A DNA stretch of 8,906 nt from CAZAMB01 sp964486335 (lineage in GTDB: Bacteria > Planctomycetota > Phycisphaerae > UBA1845), in NCBI GenBank assembly GCA_964486335.1, contig CAZAMB010000037.1, positions 1 to 8,906 on the forward strand. The letters are read 5' to 3'. The notes under the pieces were generated by a model. The model was not told the origin of the DNA, made no database searches, and saw only the letters and a list, made by a program, of their open reading frames with translations. Positions 4,826 through 8,906 of the stretch are shown in pieces. Both the position numbers and the translations under genes were made by a program. Position 1 is the stretch's first letter. Each line of letters begins with the position of its first letter.

Positions 4826-4915
4826 CCGCCGTGACGATCTCGGACCCGCAGGCGATGGACGCCGTGGGAATCGGGGCAGGAATCGAGCGTGATTCCATGA
4901 GGCTGGAGAAGGGTT

Positions 4916-4963
4916 ATGATGGCGGACTTGTCGGCCACATGTCTAAAACGAGGGATAAGATGA
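4916..4963 (+). CDS. Putative 15-codon upstream ORF / leader
   Basis: ATG at 4916 (a second ATG follows at 4919) reads 15 codons to TGA at 4961-4963, which overlaps the ATG of the FG-GAP/UnbV gene (4960-4962) as ATGA. A purine-rich GAGAAGGG lies just upstream of 4916. Such an overlap is typical of translational coupling. The peptide has no recognisable family. It may be chance in a GC-rich sequence. Confidence 0.3.
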   Translation: MMADLSATCLKRGIR

Positions 4964-6948
4964 TTCACGCCGCACGATTCGCGTTCATGGCCCTTCTGTT
5001 GGTGGGCGGATACCTCTGGCTCGCGCCCCGGACCGCTGATCCGGGAGACGTTCGGGTTGCCTTTGAGGAGCGGGCCGCACAGTCGGGATGCGCGAACACG
5101 CACACGATGGTCCAACTGGCGGACGATTTCGCCAACATCATGCCGTGGCTGTCGTCGGTCGGGGCGGCCGTCGCGGCGGCGGATTTCGACAACGACGGAT
5201 TCGCGGATTTGTACGTCACCAACTGCGGTCGCGGAGACTCAAATCGTCTGTTTCGCAATCGCGGTGATGGGACGTTTGAAGACGTGACCGTCAAGGCCGG
5301 GGTCGGATGCGGCAATCCGGAAGGGGCCTCGATGCACGCCATCTGGGGCGACGTGGACAACGACGGGCATCTCGATCTGTATGTGACGAAGTGGGCGGAG
5401 CCGAATCAGCTGTTTCGAAACAACGGCGACGGGACGTTTGCGGACATCAGCCACGAAGCCGGCGTGGATTACTGGGGGTACGGCAACGGTGCAACGTTTC
5501 TTGATTTCGATCGCGACGGGCGGCTTGACCTTCTCGTGGGCAACTACTTTTCGGAGACGGTGGTCGATCCGAAGAGCGGCGAGCGCGTTCGCAATAACCT
5601 GTGGAAACCAGTAACCACTCGCGTCATGCACGAGACGTTCACCCACGCACGAAACGGCGGACGCAACGTTCTCTATCGTAATGTCAGCGAAGGCGGCGGG
5701 ATTCGCTTTGAAAATGTGACCGAACAGGTCGGCATGACGTTCACCGGCTGGACGCTCGCGGTGGGCGCGGGTGATCTCAACAACGACGGCTGGCCGGACC
5801 TGTACATCGCCAATGACTTCGGGCCGGACGAGTTTTATCTCAACACAGGTGCGACGGAACTGCCGCCTCGGTTTCGACTGGTGGTCGATCCGAAGGGACA
5901 CCCGGGCGTAGGCAACGACTGGTGGAAAGGCATGAACGTGGACATGGGGGACGTGAACAACGACGGGTATCTGGACATCTATGTCACCAACATTCTGGAA
6001 AAGCGCTACAAGACGGATGAAGGCAACATGCTGTGGATCAACTGCGTTGATCCAGATTGTCCGGGGGGCCGTGGATTTCGCAATGTGGCTGAGGCTTCGC
6101 GCACGAACGACGGAGGCTGGGGCTGGGGCGGAAAATTCGGCGACTTCAACAACGATGGACTGCTGGACATCTACACAGTCAACGGGTTCGCGACGGGGAG
6201 TCGGGATCGCAACTATTGGTTCGCCATTCAAGAGATGGTGACGCAGACCAAGAATCAGACGACGGACGCGCGGGACTGGCCGGTGATGGGCGACCGCGAT
6301 CTTTCGGGTCATGAGCGTGGACGGCTCTTTGTGCAAGTGAATCGAGCCGGCAGCGAAGACGTGATGGGCGGAGGTGGACGATCGCAAGTGGGCGGAAGTC
6401 ATTCACCTCGTTTCGTGGAAGTGGCGGAGCAGGCGGGCATCAAGGACATTTACAACGGACGGGGGATCGCACTGGCCGATTTCAATCACGACGGTTTCCT
6501 CGATATGTACATCGCCAATCAGGGAGCGCCGGCGTGTTACTATGTGAATGCAACGGGGAATCGCGATGCCACAACGGAGCCAACGAAGCGCGGCTTTTTG
6601 TGGATCAAGCTTGTGGGTCGACCGGAGTTGGTGAACGAGGTGGGCGGTCGGCGACTGGCGTCCACGGTCGATGCGGTGGGCGCGCGGGTGACCGTGGAAG
6701 CGGGCGGTCTGCGAATGATCCGCGAAGTGCAGGGGGGCATGGGATTTTCGTCGCAGTCGGAATATGCGCTGCACTTTGGATTGCCGGATTCGGGGGCTGT
6801 GAGCCACATCACGATCTTGTGGCCTAGTGGCAGAACGGTGGAACTGTCCAGAGAAGCGATTGAGAAACTGGTGAATCGACATTCTCTGGTGACGGAGGGG
6901 TCAGAATTCAATCCGGCAGAGACTTTTTCCTTGCATCTCCGGCGTTGA
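4960..6948 (+). CDS. Secreted FG-GAP/VCBS-repeat protein with C-terminal UnbV/ASPIC domain (CRTAC1-like)
   Basis: 662 aa. A hydrophobic N-terminus (about residues 7-21) without a lipobox suggests a signal peptide or anchor. Seven FG-GAP-type Ca-binding loops of the form DxDxDGxxDLYV begin near residues 75, 131, 182, 272, 331, 395 and 507 and probably form a beta-propeller. The ASPIC/UnbV domain follows at about 573-640 ('VGARVTVEAGG', 'QGGMGFSSQSEYALHFGLP', 'ITILWPSGR'). The family is abundant in Planctomycetota and other environmental phyla; its role is unclear, with surface or extracellular binding or adhesion usually suspected. The start at 4960 is chosen because GAGGG lies 5 nt upstream and the signal-like segment follows. 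The frame is open upstream to an ATG at 4786, but that falls inside the hairpin repeat. No neighbour suggests a partner. Confidence 0.88.
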   Translation: MIHAARFAFMALLLVGGYLWLAPRTADPGDVRVAFEERAAQSGCANTHTMVQLADDFANIMPWLSSVGAAVAAADFDNDGFADLYVTNCGRGDSNRLFRNRGDGTFEDVTVKAGVGCGNPEGASMHAIWGDVDNDGHLDLYVTKWAEPNQLFRNNGDGTFADISHEAGVDYWGYGNGATFLDFDRDGRLDLLVGNYFSETVVDPKSGERVRNNLWKPVTTRVMHETFTHARNGGRNVLYRNVSEGGGIRFENVTEQVGMTFTGWTLAVGAGDLNNDGWPDLYIANDFGPDEFYLNTGATELPPRFRLVVDPKGHPGVGNDWWKGMNVDMGDVNNDGYLDIYVTNILEKRYKTDEGNMLWINCVDPDCPGGRGFRNVAEASRTNDGGWGWGGKFGDFNNDGLLDIYTVNGFATGSRDRNYWFAIQEMVTQTKNQTTDARDWPVMGDRDLSGHERGRLFVQVNRAGSEDVMGGGGRSQVGGSHSPRFVEVAEQAGIKDIYNGRGIALADFNHDGFLDMYIANQGAPACYYVNATGNRDATTEPTKRGFLWIKLVGRPELVNEVGGRRLASTVDAVGARVTVEAGGLRMIREVQGGMGFSSQSEYALHFGLPDSGAVSHITILWPSGRTVELSREAIEKLVNRHSLVTEGSEFNPAETFSLHLRR

Positions 6949-6989
6949 CGGGTTAGGATCGTCGGCATCTCCCGATAGGTTAAAAGGTC

Positions 6990-7015
6990 GGAGGCTCACT
7001 CGATGGAGAGTCTCC
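6990..7015. other. Hairpin between the two secreted-protein genes
   Basis: GGAGGCTC pairs with GAGTCTCC (8 bp including one G-T pair) across a 10-nt loop. No T-run follows on the plus strand. It could be a weak transcript end for the FG-GAP gene or a 5' leader structure of the next gene. The rest of 6949-7048 shows no clear promoter. Confidence 0.3.
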
Positions 7016-7048
7016 CTGGTAATCCATTTCTCAAATCGAAGGCACACC

Positions 7049-8906
7049 ATGGCAGCATCGAACAGGTTCACAGGGTTCGTTGTCAACTCACTTTGGGTCG
7101 GGTTGGTTTTCGGAATGATCGCGGTGAATGGGGCAAACGCCGGGGTGCCCACGTGTTGCAATCCGAATGTCGACGGGCAGCCCGGAATCTCGTTCGGTGA
7201 TATCAGCAGGGTTGTCGATTGTTGGAAGGGATGTTCCATCACCCCGGCCTGCGACGTCAACTGCGACGGCGTTGTTTCGACGCGCGATATCGGCGACGTG
7301 GTGGCGGCGTTCAAGCTCATTCCGAATAGTTGCTTTCTTCCTACGGAAGGATGCTGTTTCGATTTGAACGTCATTTGCATGGAAGTTCCGATTGGGAGCT
7401 GCAACGGAACGTCGCTTGGCCCGGGATCCAACTGCGACCTTGGCGTCTGCGACTGCAACAGCAACAGCATTCCCGACGCCTGCGATGTCGATTGCGGTCC
7501 TCCGGGAGGCATCTGCAATGTTCCGGGTTGCGGGGCCAGTCAGGATTGCAACGGCAACAGAGTTCCTGATGAGTGTGAGAATCCCGCGCCCAGTTCGCGA
7601 GGTTCGTGTTGTTTCGTGAATCAAGGAGTGATGTCCTGCGATCCATGCACGACGGAGAATAATTGTCTGGCGCTTTTCGGGACCTGGAGGCAATGCGGAA
7701 AATGCCCTGCCCAGAATGCGAAAATCGTGCAGGAGCCGAGCGGCGAGATTTTTGTTCATGTGGTCGGGCCGCCGGTCGAGTGCCCGCTTGACCGCGGAGG
7801 CTCCGAGCATCGGCCCAGAGGAACCTGTCTGCCCGGCGATCGCATCGATCCGTGGATTTCTCCGGCCAATGGGCAGATGTGTCATTCTTTCGGCGTCAGC
7901 GGATCTCCGGCAATTCCGGCCGATTTCTTCGGGCCGGGTTCCGATCCGTTTGTCGGGTCGGTTTGCCTGACGGGTGAGCCGCTGAACGATCCGGACTACC
8001 CGTTGGCCGACACGCTCATCGCGCGATCGGCCGATCCGTTTGACCGTTGCGATGTACCGTCACCGACGCAAGTCACCGTGGACATTGAAATCATCGCGCT
8101 CAGTCTCGTCAGCGTGTCGCCGATCGTGGTGACGTTTAATGGCGGGCAGAATCCACAGCCATGGGACGTGGCGGTTGACTTGTCATCGACGCCGTCGCCC
8201 ACGGGGTCGCTGACGGCAACGAAGTCGCACTGCAACGGAGGAACCTATACATCGATGCTGCCTGTTCGACCGCGTTTCACGTTCACGCCGCAAGGAGGAA
8301 CGGGATCAATGGTGCTGGATACGGGATCGGCCGGTCACGACCCGATTGTACTTACACAGAGCAATCCGCTCGAATGGGTTTCCGACATTGATCCCAACAT
8401 GCCGGTTGTGATGGATGCATGTTCCGACTTCCACCCGGCGATCGCAGACGTTTATTCCGGTGTAGGCTGTGACTGCAACGCCAATCAGGTGAGGGATCGA
8501 TGTGAGATTGAACAGGACGCCAATGCCGACTGCAACTTGAACCGCGTACCCGACGACTGCGACATTGCGGCGGGCACGTCGCTGGACGTCGATCTCAACG
8601 GGCGTCCGGACGAGTGTCCGGAAGCTGCGCCGGCAGCACCCGAGGCCGATCCCAGTGGAGTCGACAAATGCAGATTCGTTTCCTTCTCGGTTTCTGGAGC
8701 TGGCGAGACGGCGCTGCGGGTGAAGTTCGTGGCGATGCACGTGGTGGTTCCGCCGTACACGGGCGGAGCCTCGATTCCGTTCACGCTGTTCAACGGGCAG
8801 TCGCAGTTCGTCGGACCGCCGGTGCAGTATGTGGAGTCGGCGGCGAGCGGAATTCAGTTCTATGCGTCGAAGCTGCAATGTGCCCCGCACTATCAGGATT
8901 GGTCGA
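7049..8906 (+). CDS. Secreted cysteine-rich dockerin-like protein with DCNxNxxPDxCD repeats (3' end beyond window)
   Basis: Frame open for 619 codons with no stop before the edge. The ATG at 7049 has GAAGG (7038-7042) six bases upstream. A signal peptide is clear: hydrophobic residues about 10-26, then 'NGANA' with likely cleavage after A31. Next come two EF-hand/dockerin-like loops ('NPNVDGQPGISFGDISRVVDCW', about 38-59, and 'CDVNCDGVVSTRDIGDVVAAF', 68-88), then Ca-binding-type motifs at 135-146, 167-178, 475-486, 494-505 and 513-523, all of the DCNxNxxPDxCD kind. A 'GSCCF...CDPCTTENNCLALFGTW' cysteine module is at 185-213. Residues about 230-470 are a Thr/Pro-rich, beta-like region I do not recognise. 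Such proteins are typical of planctomycete cell surfaces or secretomes; the ligand is unknown. Many cysteines suggest disulphides outside the cytoplasm. Confidence 0.85.
   Translation, partial: MAASNRFTGFVVNSLWVGLVFGMIAVNGANAGVPTCCNPNVDGQPGISFGDISRVVDCWKGCSITPACDVNCDGVVSTRDIGDVVAAFKLIPNSCFLPTEGCCFDLNVICMEVPIGSCNGTSLGPGSNCDLGVCDCNSNSIPDACDVDCGPPGGICNVPGCGASQDCNGNRVPDECENPAPSSRGSCCFVNQGVMSCDPCTTENNCLALFGTWRQCGKCPAQNAKIVQEPSGEIFVHVVGPPVECPLDRGGSEHRPRGTCLPGDRIDPWISPANGQMCHSFGVSGSPAIPADFFGPGSDPFVGSVCLTGEPLNDPDYPLADTLIARSADPFDRCDVPSPTQVTVDIEIIALSLVSVSPIVVTFNGGQNPQPWDVAVDLSSTPSPTGSLTATKSHCNGGTYTSMLPVRPRFTFTPQGGTGSMVLDTGSAGHDPIVLTQSNPLEWVSDIDPNMPVVMDACSDFHPAIADVYSGVGCDCNANQVRDRCEIEQDANADCNLNRVPDDCDIAAGTSLDVDLNGRPDECPEAAPAAPEADPSGVDKCRFVSFSVSGAGETALRVKFVAMHVVVPPYTGGASIPFTLFNGQSQFVGPPVQYVESAASGIQFYASKLQCAPHYQDWS

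Noticed and set aside
4786..4959. Longer start for the FG-GAP/UnbV protein
   Set aside because: It would begin inside the hairpin repeat, lacks a ribosome binding site and would bury the signal-like segment about 60 residues in.
5239..6402. 387-codon minus-strand frame opposite the FG-GAP gene
   Set aside because: The plus-strand frame has repeated DxDxDG motifs and a UnbV domain; the antisense frame has no family features.
7088..7885. Minus-strand 265-codon frame
   Set aside because: Lies antisense to the secreted Cys-rich gene, which has a signal peptide, ribosome binding site and family motifs.

Overview
The window looks like a GC-rich, uncultured-type Planctomycetota chromosome segment. 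Three things suggest this. A large secreted Cys-rich protein carries dockerin-like Ca-binding loops and repeated 'DCNxNxxPDxCD' motifs, which are very common in that phylum. A secreted FG-GAP/UnbV (CRTAC1-type) protein sits next to it. Several families of short interspersed and tandem repeats lie between, and even inside, genes. The phylum call is inferred from gene content; there is no rRNA or marker gene here.

Left half (about 315-4400, all minus strand): a phenylacetyl-CoA epoxidase operon read right to left, namely a TetR-family regulator (paaR-like), paaA, an 86-aa unknown protein, a 20-codon remnant duplicate of the paaB 5' end, a DUF433 antitoxin-like gene, intact paaB, paaC and paaD. 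A sigma70-like promoter and a palindromic candidate operator precede the regulator. Every junction from the unknown gene to paaD is overlapping or very short, so the inserted genes are probably co-translated with the oxygenase. PaaA and PaaC form the ferritin-like core, PaaB bridges subunits, and PaaD is the Fe-S/assembly protein that the oxygenase needs. No paaE reductase, paaK ligase or later pathway gene is in the window.

Repeats: the operon ends in a 120-bp tandem repeat (38-318) whose third, partial copy supplies the paaD stop codon. A 28-nt palindromic element in that repeat recurs right after the paaA stop. Two microsatellite-like arrays (7 bp and 8 bp units) are translated as the N-terminal extension of PaaD.

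Middle (4401-4960): a plus-strand intrinsic terminator with no plus-strand gene in front of it, three ~99-bp repeat units that each fold into a 37-nt nested hairpin, and a 15-codon upstream ORF that overlaps the start of the next gene by ATGA.

Right half (4960-8906, plus strand): the 662-aa secreted FG-GAP/UnbV protein, then a secreted dockerin-like, cysteine-rich protein (at least 619 aa) that runs off the right edge without a stop.

The most distinctive feature is the remodelled paaA-paaB junction, where a DUF433 gene sits between two copies of the first 60 nt of paaB with the full-length gene preserved. I see no convincing wholly new system. The repeat invasion of an otherwise conserved catabolic operon is the main thing worth following up.
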